Shown one piece after another: positions 50,556-62,469 of a DNA stretch of 64,000 nucleotides (positions within the stretch are counted from its first letter, which is position 1; every line of letters begins with the position of its first letter). The position numbers and the translations under genes were made by a program. The stretch spans positions 248,001-312,000 of the forward strand of contig NZ_AP023287.1 in the NCBI RefSeq assembly GCF_014218295.1, given 5' to 3'. This DNA is from Mycolicibacterium litorale. GTDB lineage: Bacteria > Actinomycetota > Actinomycetes > Mycobacteriales > Mycobacteriaceae. The notes under the pieces were generated by a model. It was given only the letters and a program-made list of their open reading frames with translations, made no database searches and was not told where the DNA came from.

Positions 50556-51908
50556 TCAGGCTCCCAGCATGGCTTGGCCGCACACCCGGATCGTGTTGCC
50601 GGTCACGGCGTTCGACGCCGGGCTGGCGAAGTAGGCAATGGTCTCGGCCACGTCGACGGGCTGGCCGCCCTGGTACAGCGAGTTGAGCCGGCGGCCCACC
50701 TCGCGGGTGGCGAACGGGATGGCTTCGGTCATCTTGGTCTCGATGAACCCCGGCGCGACGGCGTTGATCGTGATGCCCTTCTCGTGCAGCTTGTCCGCCA
50801 GTGCATCGGTCAGGCCGATCATCCCGGCCTTGGTGGTCGCGTAGTTGGTCTGCCCGCGGTTGCCGGCGATGCCCGCCATCGACGACAGGCCGACGACCCG
50901 GCCACCCTCACCGAGGATGCCGTTGTCCACCAGGCCCTCGGTCAGCCGCAGCGGGGCGAGCAGGTTGACCGCGATCACCGAGTCCCAGCGGCCCTCGTCC
51001 ATGTTGGCCAGCAGCTTGTCGCGGGTGATGCCGGCGTTGTTGACCAGGATGTCCAGTTTGCCACCGTGATGTTCACGGACGTGCGCGGCGATCTTGTCCA
51101 CGGCGTCGGGCGCGGTGACGTCGAGGGTCAGGCCGGTGCCGCCGACCTTCTCGGCAACCTTGGCCAGATCCTCCGCAGCTCCTTCGACGTCGACGGCCAC
51201 CACCGAGGCGCCGTCACGGGCGAACACCTCCGCGATCGTCGCGCCGATACCGCGTGCCGCGCCGGTGACCACGGCGACCTTGCCGGCCAGCGGCTTGTCC
51301 CAGTCGGCGGGCGGGGCGGCGTCCTCGGGGCCGACCCGGTACACCTGACCGTCGACGTAGGCCGACTTGCCCGACAGGATGAACCGCATCGTCGACTCCA
51401 CGCCGGTGGCCGCGGTCTTGGCCCGCGGGGAGACATACACCAGGGAGGCGGTCACGCCCCGGCGCAGCTCCTTGGCCAGCGAGCGGGTGAAGCCCTCCAG
51501 TGCGCGCTGCACGATCTGCTCGTGCGGGGTGGAGGCCTCCTCGGGGTCGGTGCCGACGACGACCAGCCGCGCATTCGGGGTGAGGTTGCGCAGCAGCGGG
51601 GTGAAGAACTCGTAGAGGCCCTTGAGTCCCTCGGGCTCGGTGATGCCGGTGGCGTCGTAGACCAGGCCGCCGAAGGTGTCGGCCCAGCGGCCGCCGATGT
51701 TGTTGGCGACGATGTCGTAGTCCTCGGCCAGCGCGGCGCGCAGCGGTTCGACGATGCGGCCGTCGCCGGCGATCAGCAGGGCGCCGGGCAGCGGCGGCTC
51801 ACCGGGCCGGTAGCGGCGCAGGGTCTCCGGCTGCGGGATGCCGAGCTGTTTGGCGAGGAAGGAACCGGGGCCCGAATGAACAATTTGGGTATAGATGTCG
51901 GAGGCCAC
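50556..51908 (-). CDS. fabG4: High-molecular-weight 3-oxoacyl reductase FabG4
   Basis: 450-residue SDR with two Rossmann domains. The N-terminal domain (1-200) is a degenerate flavodoxin-like part. The C-terminal ketoreductase has the coenzyme loop [27 protein letters not shown], the catalytic Ser in [10 protein letters not shown] and the Y-x3-K in [11 protein letters not shown] 51908 follows AAAGG, and [18 protein letters not shown] aligns with the start of Rv0242c, which has about 454 residues. Divergent from fadA2 with a 16-bp palindrome between them. Uses NADH in the characterised homologue. Confidence 0.93.
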   Translation of the reverse strand: MASDIYTQIVHSGPGSFLAKQLGIPQPETLRRYRPGEPPLPGALLIAGDGRIVEPLRAALAEDYDIVANNIGGRWADTFGGLVYDATGITEPEGLKGLYEFFTPLLRNLTPNARLVVVGTDPEEASTPHEQIVQRALEGFTRSLAKELRRGVTASLVYVSPRAKTAATGVESTMRFILSGKSAYVDGQVYRVGPEDAAPPADWDKPLAGKVAVVTGAARGIGATIAEVFARDGASVVAVDVEGAAEDLAKVAEKVGGTGLTLDVTAPDAVDKIAAHVREHHGGKLDILVNNAGITRDKLLANMDEGRWDSVIAVNLLAPLRLTEGLVDNGILGEGGRVVGLSSMAGIAGNRGQTNYATTKAGMIGLTDALADKLHEKGITINAVAPGFIETKMTEAIPFATREVGRRLNSLYQGGQPVDVAETIAYFASPASNAVTGNTIRVCGQAMLGA

Positions 51909-51950
51909 TTCTGCTGCCTTTCGTCCGCGGAGTGGAGGAACCCCTCTGAA

Positions 51951-51966
51951 CTTACTCCTGAGTAAG
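51951..51966. promoter_or_regulatory. 16-bp palindrome in the fabG4-fadA2 divergent promoter
   Basis: CTTACTC and GAGTAAG flank a two-base centre, a perfect 7-2-7 palindrome with core TTAC-N6-GTAA. A -10 box TAATAT at 51976-51981 serves fadA2, and its -35 region falls in the palindrome. On the minus strand TAAGTT next to it could be the fabG4 -10 box. The same core recurs at the fadE5 promoter (56499-56514). Confidence 0.6.
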
Positions 51967-52018
51967 AACGGTGGGTAATATCGGGTGTTACATAGCCGGA
52001 ACGACAGTGGAGGCAAAC

Positions 52019-53320
52019 GTGGCTGACAGCAGAACGATGCGACGGGTCGCCGTCCTCGGCGGTAATCGGATCCCCTTCGCGCGCTCGGACGGCGCGTACG
52101 CGAACGCGTCCAACCAGGACATGTTCACCGCGGCGCTGGGCGGGCTGGTCGACCGGTTCAACCTGCAGGGCGAAAAGCTCGGCGCGGTCATCGGCGGCGC
52201 CGTGCTCAAACACAGCCGTGACTTCAACCTGATGCGCGAATGCGTGCTCGGCAGTGCGCTGTCGTCGTACACGCCCGCCTTCGACATCCAGCAGGCCTGC
52301 GGCACCGGGCTGCAGGCCACCATCGCCGCGGCCGACGGCATCGCGGCGGGCCGCTACGAGTCGGCGGCGGCCGGCGGCGTCGACACCACCTCGGACGCCC
52401 CGATCGCGTTCGGCGACGACCTGCGCAAGACGCTGCTGGGTCTGCGGCGCGCCAAGTCCAACGTCGACCGCCTCAAACTCGTCGGCAAGCTGCCCGCCGC
52501 GGTCGGAATCGAGATCCCCGTCAACAGCGAACCGCGCACCGGCATGTCGATGGGTGAGCACGCCGCCATCACCGCCAAGGAGATGGGGATCAAACGCGTC
52601 GACCAGGACGAGCTGGCCGCGGCCAGCCACCGCAACATGGCCGCCGCCTACGATCGCGGCTTCTTCGACGATCTGGTCACGCCGTTCCTCGGCGTCTACC
52701 GCGACAACAACCTGCGCGCGGACTCGTCGGCCGAGAAGCTGGCCAAGCTCAAGCCGGTGTTCGGCGTGCGCCACGGTGACGCGACGATGACCGCGGGCAA
52801 CTCCACGCCGCTGACCGACGGCGCCTCGGTGGCGCTGCTGGCGTCGGAGGAGTGGGCGCAGCAGCACGGCATCGAACCGCTGGCCTACTACGTCGACGGC
52901 GAGACCGCGGCGGTCGACTACGCCAACGGACGCGACGGTCTGCTGATGGCGCCCACCTACGCGGTGCCGCGGCTGCTGGCCCGCAACGGGCTGAGCCTGC
53001 AGGACTTCGACTTCTACGAGATCCACGAGGCGTTCGCCTCGGTCGTGCTGGCGCACCTGCAGGCCTGGGAGTCCGAGGAGTACTGCAAGGAGCGCCTAGG
53101 CCTCGACAGCGCGCTCGGGTCGATCGACCGCAGCAAGCTCAACGTCAACGGCTCGTCCCTGGCCGCCGGGCACCCGTTCGCCGCGACGGGCGGGCGCATC
53201 GTGGCACAGCTGGCCAAACAGCTGGCCGAGAAGCGCAAGCAGACCGGTCAGCCGGTGCGCGGCCTCATCTCCATCTGCGCCGCGGGTGGCCAGGGTGTCG
53301 CCGCGATCCTCGAGGCCTGA
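52019..53320 (+). CDS. fadA2: Acetyl-CoA acetyltransferase FadA2
   Basis: 433-residue thiolase. The acylated Cys is in [14 protein letters not shown], the His in [11 protein letters not shown], the second His in [13 protein letters not shown], and the second Cys in SICAAGGQG. This matches the catalytic set for reversible thiolysis. GTG 52019 is preceded by GGAGG. An in-frame ATG at 51971 lies upstream of the -10 box and cannot be used. Rv0243 orthologue; larger than short-chain FadA enzymes and resembles the beta subunit of the trifunctional type. Confidence 0.92.
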   Translation: MADSRTMRRVAVLGGNRIPFARSDGAYANASNQDMFTAALGGLVDRFNLQGEKLGAVIGGAVLKHSRDFNLMRECVLGSALSSYTPAFDIQQACGTGLQATIAAADGIAAGRYESAAAGGVDTTSDAPIAFGDDLRKTLLGLRRAKSNVDRLKLVGKLPAAVGIEIPVNSEPRTGMSMGEHAAITAKEMGIKRVDQDELAAASHRNMAAAYDRGFFDDLVTPFLGVYRDNNLRADSSAEKLAKLKPVFGVRHGDATMTAGNSTPLTDGASVALLASEEWAQQHGIEPLAYYVDGETAAVDYANGRDGLLMAPTYAVPRLLARNGLSLQDFDFYEIHEAFASVVLAHLQAWESEEYCKERLGLDSALGSIDRSKLNVNGSSLAAGHPFAATGGRIVAQLAKQLAEKRKQTGQPVRGLISICAAGGQGVAAILEA

Positions 53321-53390
53321 GAACTTTGCTGAAAGTTTTCTTCGGGGACGTGTAACGCCTCCGTCGACCGCGCCGATACACCGGATAGCT

Positions 53391-53430
53391 CCGTGTTGCC
53401 GTCTGACCCCCCGACCCGACGGCAACACGG
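53391..53430. terminator. Long perfect hairpin downstream of fadA2
   Basis: CCGTGTTGCCGTC (53391-53403) is mirrored without mismatch by 53418-53430 around a 14-base loop. There is no U-run, only CCATCTTCTT after it. It is probably the fadA2 terminator but is unusually long and lies 71 bases after the stop. The rest of 53321-53614 (about 300 bases) shows no credible gene. A structured small RNA is an alternative. Confidence 0.5.
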
Positions 53431-53627
53431 GGCCATCTTCTTGCGATCGGTCGCGTGCACCTCTGGTCTGAGGGGAACCCGAGGCGTAACATCGAACGCA
53501 CGACGGGTTCGGGAGTGACTGATCCAAATAGCCGGTGCAGGGGTGAACAACCGGCGGCGCGAGACACAGTGAGAACGCCCCCACTGTCCTCCCGGACCCG
53601 CCCTCGTGCGCACGTAGCGTGAAACCC

Positions 53628-54536
53628 ATGCAGATCAGCATTCTGGGATCCCTCACGGACCGCTCACCGGTCGACTCCTGTGTTCGCCAGCTCACCGAGT
53701 TGCGTGACGAAGGATTCCGCCGGGTCTGGCTGAGTCAGCTGCCGTCCGAACCCGATCTGCTCACCGTTCTCGCCGTCGCGCTGCACGAGGTCGACGCGGT
53801 CGACGTCGGTACCGCGGTCCTGCCGATCCAGAACCAGCACCCCATGCTCCTGGCGCAGCGCGCGCTCACGCTGTCGCTCGTCGCGGGCGGACGCTTCACC
53901 CTCGGGCTGGGACTCTCGCACCGGCTGGTCACCGAGGGAATGTGGGGGATCGCCTGGGACCGCAATGTGCGGCGGATGCGCGAGTACCTCGACGGGCTGC
54001 AACCGCTGCTGGCCGGCGACGCGGCCGACGCGGCCGGAGAGCTGGTCACCACTCGCGGCGCACTGCAGTTCACCGCGCCGGCGCCGCCGGTGTATCTCGC
54101 CGCGCTGGGTCCGCAGCTGCTCCGCCTGGCCGGGCGGCGCACCGCGGGCACGCTGACGTGGATGACCGGCGCCACGACGCTGGCCGAACACGTCGGCCCG
54201 ACACTGCGGCAGGCCGCCGCCGAGGCCGGCCGCCCAGACGGTGAGGTGCGCGTCGTCGCCGGACTGCCCGTCAGCGTCACCGACGAACCCGACGCCGTAC
54301 GCGCCCACGCCGCCCGCCAGTTCTCCATCTACGGCAAGCTCCCGTCGTACCGGGCGATGCTCGACCGCGAGGGGTACGCCGGTCCGGAGGACGCCGCGAT
54401 CATCGGCGACGAGGGCACCGTCGCGCAGCGCATCGGCGACCTGCGTGCGGCAGGCGTCGACGAGTTCACCGCCGCGGTGTTCGATCCCGATCCCGAAGGC
54501 CGGGCGCGTACCCGCGCACTGCTGGCCGCTCTCTGA
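53628..54536 (+). CDS. F420-dependent LLM-class oxidoreductase
   Basis: 302 residues of the luciferase-like TIM barrel. MQISILGSLTDRSPVD is the first strand, with LVAGGRFTLGLGLSHRLVTE the F420-phosphate region and AGTLTWMTGATTL a later strand. ATG 53628 lies seven bases after TAGCGT (53615-53620), so the transcript is leaderless. A GTG at 53619 falls inside that box. It converges on fadE5 with a terminator between. Substrate unknown; mycobacteria have dozens of paralogues. Confidence 0.82.
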   Translation: MQISILGSLTDRSPVDSCVRQLTELRDEGFRRVWLSQLPSEPDLLTVLAVALHEVDAVDVGTAVLPIQNQHPMLLAQRALTLSLVAGGRFTLGLGLSHRLVTEGMWGIAWDRNVRRMREYLDGLQPLLAGDAADAAGELVTTRGALQFTAPAPPVYLAALGPQLLRLAGRRTAGTLTWMTGATTLAEHVGPTLRQAAAEAGRPDGEVRVVAGLPVSVTDEPDAVRAHAARQFSIYGKLPSYRAMLDREGYAGPEDAAIIGDEGTVAQRIGDLRAAGVDEFTAAVFDPDPEGRARTRALLAAL

Positions 54537-54555
54537 CGGCGAGGGGGAGTACTAA

Positions 54556-57276
<2,721 letters not shown>

Positions 57277-57285
57277 CGGCACCGG

Positions 57286-57447
57286 TCAGGGGCGCGTGGC
57301 CAGTTCCTCGCGATACCCCTGGATCCGCCGCTCGATCTCCGCGGCGTCATCAGTCCGGCCTTCCTTGCGGGCCAGGTCTGCGCGCGCGGACAGTTGCCGG
57401 ATCGCCGTGCGGATGTCGTTGAGGCTGTGTGTATGACTCAGAGTCAT
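57286..57447 (-). CDS. 53-residue conserved hypothetical protein
   Basis: MTLSHTHSLNDIRTAIRQLS begins a charged helical hairpin (then ADLARKEGRTDDAAEIERRI and YREELATRP). ATG 57447 follows GAAAGG, and the gene lies 49 bases downstream of sdhB on the same strand, so it is probably the last gene of the succinate dehydrogenase operon. A longer reading from 57561 runs into sdhB and is not protein-like at its N-terminus. Function unknown. Confidence 0.65.
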   Translation of the reverse strand: MTLSHTHSLNDIRTAIRQLSARADLARKEGRTDDAAEIERRIQGYREELATRP

Positions 57448-57496
57448 CAGGCTGCCTTTCGTGGTTGATTGGCCGCTGTGACCGAGGTTACTCGGC

Positions 57497-58249
57497 TCAC
57501 CGCCGCCGGAACAGCTTGTTGCCCAACCACACCACGGGGTCGTACTTTCGGTCTGCCGCACGCTCTTTCATGGGGATCAGCGCGTTGTCGGTGATCTTGA
57601 TGTGTTCGGGGCACACCTCGGTGCAGCATTTGGTGATGTTGCAGTACCCGAGCCCGTGGACCTCCTGGGCGTCCTCGGCGCGGCGCTCGTGCACGTCGAG
57701 CGGATGCATGTCCAACTCGGCCATGCGCATGAGATAGCGCGGACCGGCGAACGCCTTCTTGTTCTCCTCGTGGTCGCGCACGACGTGGCAGACGTTCTGG
57801 CACAGGAAGCACTCGATGCACTTTCGGAATTCCTGTGACCGGTTCACGTCCTCCTGCGCCATCCGGTACTCACCCGGCTGCAGATCCTTGGGCGGGGTGA
57901 ACGCCGGGATCTCCCTGGCCTTCTCGTAGTTGAACGACACGTCGGTCACCAGATCGCGGATCACCGGGAAGGTGCGCAGCGGCGTGACGGTGACGGTCTC
58001 CTGCTCGCCGAAGGTCGACATGCGGGTCATGCACAGCAACCGCGGGCGGCCGTTGATCTCGGCCGAACAGGATCCGCACTTGCCCGCCTTGCAGTTCCAC
58101 CGCACCGCCAGGTCTCCGGTCTGGGTCTGCTGCAGGCGGTGGATGATGTCGAGCACCACCTCGCCCTCGTTGACCTCGACGGTGTAGTCCTGCAGGGCGC
58201 CGCCCTCTTCGTCGCCCCGCCACACCCGCATCTTCGCCTGGTAGCTCAT
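57497..58249 (-). CDS. sdhB: Succinate dehydrogenase 1 iron-sulfur subunit
   Basis: 250 residues. The 2Fe-2S cluster is held by RWNCKAGKCGSCSAEING with a later Cys in RLLC. The C-terminal domain has CIECFLCQNVC and CNITKCCTEVCPEHIK for the 4Fe-4S and third clusters. It passes electrons from the flavoprotein to the membrane anchor. ATG 58249 overlaps the sdhA stop by four bases and has a GGAGA site. Equivalent to Rv0247c (Sdh1). Confidence 0.92.
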   Translation of the reverse strand: MSYQAKMRVWRGDEEGGALQDYTVEVNEGEVVLDIIHRLQQTQTGDLAVRWNCKAGKCGSCSAEINGRPRLLCMTRMSTFGEQETVTVTPLRTFPVIRDLVTDVSFNYEKAREIPAFTPPKDLQPGEYRMAQEDVNRSQEFRKCIECFLCQNVCHVVRDHEENKKAFAGPRYLMRMAELDMHPLDVHERRAEDAQEVHGLGYCNITKCCTEVCPEHIKITDNALIPMKERAADRKYDPVVWLGNKLFRRR

Positions 58250-60192
58250 GAGCGTCTCCTTGCCGGGTGGTTGGCGAGTTCTTCGTCGGTGAAGTACTTC
58301 TGGAGCTCTTCGATGTCGAGCAGCTCGAGCAGGTCGTCGCGCATGGGCACCTGGTCCTCGCGGGTGACGCTGACACTCGGGACGACGACATCGTCGTCCT
58401 CTGCCCGGCACACCAGCAGGGTCTTGCGCCACGTGGCTTCCATCGACGGGTAGTCGTCGCGGGTGTGGCCGCCCCGGCTCTCCGTGCGCTCGAGCGCCGC
58501 CTTGGCCACACACTCGCTGACCAGCAGCATGTTGCGCAGGTCGATCGCCAGGTGCCAGCCCGGGTTGAAGTGCCGGTTGCCCTCGACCTTCAGGCGTTTG
58601 AACCGCTCGCGCAGCTCGGTGAGTTTGGTCTGGGCCTCGGTGATCTCGTCGGCCTTGCGGATGATGCCGACGAGCTCGTTCATGGTGTCCTGCAGGTCGA
58701 GCTGCAGGGTGTAGGGGTTCTCCGGCTCACCCTCGCCCGGTCCGTCGAACGGTGCCAGCGCCAGGGTGCACGCCTCCTCGACCGCCTCCTCCGACACCGT
58801 CGGCCGGTCGTTCAGCGCGCGCACGTAGTCGGAGGCGCCCAGTCCGGCACGGCGCCCGAACACCAGCAGATCCGACAGCGAGTTGCCGCCCAGCCGGTTC
58901 GATCCGTGCATCCCGCCCGCGCACTCGCCCGCGGCGAACAGCCCGGGGGTCTTGGCGGCGCCGGTGTCCGGGTCGACTTCGATCCCGCCCATCACGTAGT
59001 GGCAGGTCGGCCCCACCTCCATCTCGTCGGTGGTGATGTCGACCTCGGCGAGCTCCATGAACTGGTGGTACATCGACGGCAGGCGACGCTTGATCTCCTC
59101 GGCGCTCATTCGCGACGCGATGTCGAGGTACACCCCGCCGTGCGGGGTGCCACGGCCCTCCTTGACCTCGGTGTTGATCGCGCGGGCCACCTCGTCGCGG
59201 GGGAGCAGGTCGGGGGTGCGGCGAGCCGAGTCGTTGTCCTTGAGCCACTGGTCGGCTTCGTCCTCGGATTCGGCGTACTGACCCTTGAACACGTCCGGGA
59301 TGTAGTCGAACATGAAGCGCTTGCCGTCGGAGTTCTTCAGCACGCCGCCGTCACCGCGCACCCCCTCGGTGACGAGGATGCCTTTCACGCTCGGCGGCCA
59401 CACCATGCCTGTGGGGTGGAACTGGATGAACTCCATGTTGATCAGCGTCGCGCCGGCCCGCAGCGCCAGGGCGTGCCCGTCGCCGGTGTACTCCCACGAG
59501 TTCGACGTCACCTTGTAGGACTTGCCGATCCCGCCCGTCGCGAGCACCACGGCGGGCGCCTCGAACAGGATGAACCGGCCGCTCTCACGCCAGTAGCCGA
59601 ACGCGCCCGCGATCCGGTCCCCGTCCTTGATCAGATCGGTGACCGTGCACTCGGCGAACACGCGGATGCGGGCGTCGTAATCGCCGAGCTCCGCCTTGTC
59701 CTCCTGCTGCAGCGACACGATCTTCTGCTGCATCGTGCGGATGATCTCGAGGCCCGTGCGGTCACCGACGTGGGCCAGCCGGGGGTAGGTGTGGCCGCCG
59801 AAGTTGCGCTGGCTGATCCGGCCGTCCTTGGTGCGGTCGAACAGCGCCCCGTAGGTCTCGAGCTCCCACACCCGGTCGGGTGCCTCCTTGGCATGCAGCT
59901 CGGCCATCCGCCAGTTGTTGAGGAACTTGCCGCCGCGCATGGTGTCACCGAAGTGGACCTGCCAGCTGTCTTTGGGGTTCGTGTTGCCCATCGAGGCTGC
60001 ACAGCCGCCCTCGGCCATCACGGTGTGCGCCTTGCCGAACAGCGATTTGCAGACGACCGCGACCCGCAGGCCGCGCTCGCGGGCCTCGATCACCGCGCGC
60101 AGACCCGCGCCGCCGGCACCGATGACCACCACGTCGTACTGGTGTCGTTCGATACCGCTGGAGTCGTTGGGTCGGGGGTCGGTCGCCGCCAT
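58246..60192 (-). CDS. sdhA: Succinate dehydrogenase 1 flavoprotein subunit
   Basis: 648 residues. FAD motif DVVVIGAGGAGLRAVIEA, covalent-FAD His region GKAHTVMAEGGCAASMG, active-site segment FIQFHPTGMVWPPSVKGILV (His and Thr) and the capping-domain RLGGNSLSDLLVFGRRAG. Oxidises succinate to fumarate. ATG 60192 (MAATDPRP) with GAGG is preferred over TTG 60195. The long form resembles Rv0248c of the Sdh1 complex. Operon order 249c-248c-247c is preserved. Confidence 0.94.
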   Translation of the reverse strand: MAATDPRPNDSSGIERHQYDVVVIGAGGAGLRAVIEARERGLRVAVVCKSLFGKAHTVMAEGGCAASMGNTNPKDSWQVHFGDTMRGGKFLNNWRMAELHAKEAPDRVWELETYGALFDRTKDGRISQRNFGGHTYPRLAHVGDRTGLEIIRTMQQKIVSLQQEDKAELGDYDARIRVFAECTVTDLIKDGDRIAGAFGYWRESGRFILFEAPAVVLATGGIGKSYKVTSNSWEYTGDGHALALRAGATLINMEFIQFHPTGMVWPPSVKGILVTEGVRGDGGVLKNSDGKRFMFDYIPDVFKGQYAESEDEADQWLKDNDSARRTPDLLPRDEVARAINTEVKEGRGTPHGGVYLDIASRMSAEEIKRRLPSMYHQFMELAEVDITTDEMEVGPTCHYVMGGIEVDPDTGAAKTPGLFAAGECAGGMHGSNRLGGNSLSDLLVFGRRAGLGASDYVRALNDRPTVSEEAVEEACTLALAPFDGPGEGEPENPYTLQLDLQDTMNELVGIIRKADEITEAQTKLTELRERFKRLKVEGNRHFNPGWHLAIDLRNMLLVSECVAKAALERTESRGGHTRDDYPSMEATWRKTLLVCRAEDDDVVVPSVSVTREDQVPMRDDLLELLDIEELQKYFTDEELANHPARRRS

Positions 60193-60233
60193 CAAACCTC
60201 ACTCGTCGTTTCGTACGTGTGCGTAATCAGAAC

Positions 60234-61052
60234 TCAGCCAATGAATCTCAGGTCGGAGATGGTGCCGCTGGCGACCAGCATGACGTAGAAGTCGGTGAGC
60301 ACCAGCGTTCCGAGCGTGATCCACGCGAACAGCATGTGCCGCGTGTTGAGCTTGCTGACCTGCGTCCACATCCAGTAGCGCACCGGGTGTTTGGAGAAGT
60401 GCTTGAGCCGGCCGCCGGTGACGTGGCGGCAGGAGTGGCAGGACACGGTGTAGGTCCAGAGCAGGATCACGTTCACGACGAGGATCACGTTGCCGAGGCC
60501 GAAGCCGAACCCAGTGGGGGAGCGGAAGGCCAGGATCGCGTCGTAGGTGTTGATCAGCGAGATGATGACGGCGATGTAGAAGAAGTAGCGGTGCAGGTTC
60601 TGCATGACGAGCGGCAGCCTGGTCTCCCCGGTGTATGTCGAATGGGGTTCGGCCACAGCGCATCCCGGGGGTGACTGCCACACCGACCGGTAGTAGGCCT
60701 TGCGGTAGTAGTAGCAGGTGAGCCGGAACAGCAGCAGGAACGGCAGCGAGAATGCCGCATACGGCAGCCACCAGACGTCGGGCAGGTACTGGCCGAAGTG
60801 GCTGGCCTCGGGGATGCAGCCCTTGCTCACGCACGGCGAGTAGAACGGCGTCAGGTAGTGGTAGTCGGCCACCCAGTAGGCGCTACCCCAGAACGCCCGG
60901 ACGGTCGCGTAGATCACGAACGCGGCGAGGCCGAGGTTGGTCAATACCGTCGGCACCCACCAGCGGTCGGTGCGCAGGGTCCGTTGCGGGATCTGGGCGC
61001 GTCCCGCGGAGAAGACGCCGGTGCCCTCGCGGTCTGCGGTCGGTGCGCTCAC
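60234..61052 (-). CDS. sdhC: Succinate dehydrogenase 1 membrane anchor (fused SdhC/D type)
   Basis: 272 residues with five membrane helices, the B-type single anchor of Sdh1 (Rv0249c). Helices are TNLGLAAFVIYATVRAFW, PYAAFSLPFLLLFRLTCY, YFFYIAVIISLINTYDAI, NVILVVNVILLWTYTVSC and MLFAWITLGTLVLTDFYV. Conserved His in MQNLHRYFF and SCRHVTGGRL could ligate haem or quinone. GTG 61052 follows AAAGG. It anchors SdhAB and reduces menaquinone. Confidence 0.9.
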   Translation of the reverse strand: MSAPTADREGTGVFSAGRAQIPQRTLRTDRWWVPTVLTNLGLAAFVIYATVRAFWGSAYWVADYHYLTPFYSPCVSKGCIPEASHFGQYLPDVWWLPYAAFSLPFLLLFRLTCYYYRKAYYRSVWQSPPGCAVAEPHSTYTGETRLPLVMQNLHRYFFYIAVIISLINTYDAILAFRSPTGFGFGLGNVILVVNVILLWTYTVSCHSCRHVTGGRLKHFSKHPVRYWMWTQVSKLNTRHMLFAWITLGTLVLTDFYVMLVASGTISDLRFIG

Positions 61053-61141
61053 GGTTGCCTTTCGAGAGTCGGTGACGGCACGCGGTTACCCCGGGTGGCG
61101 GTCACGCCGTGGTGGGGCGGGCGGGGGGCGCCCGCATCCGG

Positions 61142-61438
61142 TCAGCGGGTGCCGCCGAGGCCTTCGTCGTCCACACCCCGCCAGAAGTCGCTGTCGTACT
61201 GGGTGTCGGGGATCGGGATCTTCTCCCCGACGTGGTGATGCCTGCTCAACCCGCGGCCGAGTTCGAGTTCCTCGGCGTCGATGTCGAGGCGGTCGATGTC
61301 GTTGAGGATGCGTTCGGCGTCGTTGACGATCCGGCGCATCGCCGGGGAGTCGCCGTACTGGGATGCCAGCGCTGTGACGCAGCGCCGCAGCCCGCCGATG
61401 AGTTCGTGCAGTTCGGCGAAACCGGTCGTGGTGGACAA
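61142..61438 (-). CDS. Small conserved protein of the sdh1 operon (Rv0250c-like)
   Basis: 98 residues, acidic and helical: FAELHELIGGLRRCVTALAS, then MRRIVNDAERILNDIDRLDI and a HHHVGEKIPIPDTQYDSDFW tail. TTG 61438 is preceded by AAGGAGG at five bases, a decisive ribosome site. It is the first gene of the operon that continues with the membrane anchor after 89 bases. Function unknown; Rv0250c is always found here. Confidence 0.85.
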   Translation of the reverse strand: MSTTTGFAELHELIGGLRRCVTALASQYGDSPAMRRIVNDAERILNDIDRLDIDAEELELGRGLSRHHHVGEKIPIPDTQYDSDFWRGVDDEGLGGTR

Positions 61439-61510
61439 GTGACCTCCTTGGGCTGAAGGGTGTCTTGGATCACATTACGCATCCGATGCTAGCCACATCG
61501 CTGTCTTGGA

Positions 61511-61526
61511 AGTGAGACAGATCACG
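61511..61526. promoter_or_regulatory. CRP-like site between the sdh1 operon and the lyase gene
   Basis: AGTGAGACAGATCACG keeps the GTGA-N6-TCAC core perfectly (eight of ten consensus bases). It is about 50 bp upstream of a TAATGT -10 candidate (61472-61477, minus strand) for the Rv0250c-sdh1 operon, and about 30 bp before GTG 61549 on the plus strand. Control of succinate dehydrogenase by cAMP-CRP is plausible. Confidence 0.5.
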
Positions 61527-61548
61527 TCTGAGGCGGCAGGATGGGCCC

Positions 61549-62319
61549 GTGTCCAACCCAGAACTGCAGCAGCGGGCCACCGCGCTGCTCGCCCTGCATC
61601 AGCCCGGAACCCCTGTGGTCCTGCCCACCGTCTGGGACGCGTGGTCGGCCAGACTCGCCGTCGGCGCGGGCTTCGCCGCGCTGACCGTCGGCAGCCATCC
61701 CGTCGCCGATTCGGTCGGGCGCGCCGACAACGAGGGCATGACGTTCGACGAACTGCTCACCCGCGTCGCCCAGATCACCGAGGCGTTGGACGAGGTCGGA
61801 GCGGTCCCGGTGTCGGTCGACATCGAATCCGGATACGGCGAAGCGCCCGACCGGCTGATCGAGGGGCTGCTCGGGGTGGGCGCGGTCGGGCTCAACATCG
61901 AGGACACCGTGCACGGCGAGGGTGGCCGGCTGCGGTCCTCCGGCGAACACGCCGAACTGGTCGGGGCGCTGCGCGCGGCGGCGGACGCGGCCGGCGTGCA
62001 CGTCGTGGTCAACGCCCGCACGGACCTGTTCCTGCGCAAGGACGGAGCCGACTCCGACCGGGTCGACCGGGCGGTGGCGCGGCTGAAAGAGGCGGCCGAG
62101 GCGGGCGCCGACGTGCTCTATCCGGTCGGCCGCCACGATCCGGACACCCAGCGGCGGCTGACGTCCGAGCTGCCGTTGCCGGTCAACGCGATCGGCGTGC
62201 CCGACCAGGACGACCCGGCGTCGTTCGGCCCGCTCGGCGTCGCGCGCATTAGCTTCGGCCCGTTCCTGCAGGCCGCGCTGGCGAGCCGGGCGAACGAACT
62301 CCTCGAGCGCTGGCGCTGA
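61549..62319 (+). CDS. Isocitrate lyase/phosphoenolpyruvate mutase family enzyme
   Basis: 256-residue TIM barrel of the PEP mutase/2-methylisocitrate lyase superfamily. VLPTVWDAWSARLA, SVDIESGYGEAP with metal-binding acids, and NIEDTVHGEGGRL, then VNARTDLFL are conserved. The usual lyase Cys motif (KKCGH) is absent, so it is more likely an oxaloacetate- or phosphonate-type C-C/C-P hydrolase than isocitrate lyase. GTG 61549 lies near a CRP-like site and has no ribosome site. Convergent with hsp20 across a terminator. Confidence 0.8.
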   Translation: MSNPELQQRATALLALHQPGTPVVLPTVWDAWSARLAVGAGFAALTVGSHPVADSVGRADNEGMTFDELLTRVAQITEALDEVGAVPVSVDIESGYGEAPDRLIEGLLGVGAVGLNIEDTVHGEGGRLRSSGEHAELVGALRAAADAAGVHVVVNARTDLFLRKDGADSDRVDRAVARLKEAAEAGADVLYPVGRHDPDTQRRLTSELPLPVNAIGVPDQDDPASFGPLGVARISFGPFLQAALASRANELLERWR

Positions 62320-62424
62320 CTCCCGTTTCGCCCAAACGAACACATGGGCGCGAAAGTGCGACAGGATTCGGGCATTTCGTCGATTTCGGCGGCTCACACC
62401 CGAGAAGGTCGGGCCGCCCCACGG

Positions 62425-62460
62425 CGAGGCCGGTGACACCCGTTGGTGCCACCGGCCTCG
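62425..62460. terminator. Hairpin terminator between lyase gene and hsp20
   Basis: CGAGGCCGGTG (62425-62435) pairs perfectly with 62450-62460; the loop contains a further CACC/GGTG pair, giving one long stem. No U-tract. It serves the convergent transcripts. Confidence 0.75.
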
Positions 62461-62469
62461 GTGTCGGTG

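Noticed and set aside
51971..52018. N-terminal extension of FadA2 from ATG 51971
   Set aside because: It lies upstream of the -10 box TAATAT; GTG 52019 has GGAGG and aligns with thiolase starts.
57448..57561. 38-residue N-terminal extension of the 53-residue protein
   Set aside because: It overlaps the sdhB gene end and is not protein-like; AAAGG marks ATG 57447.
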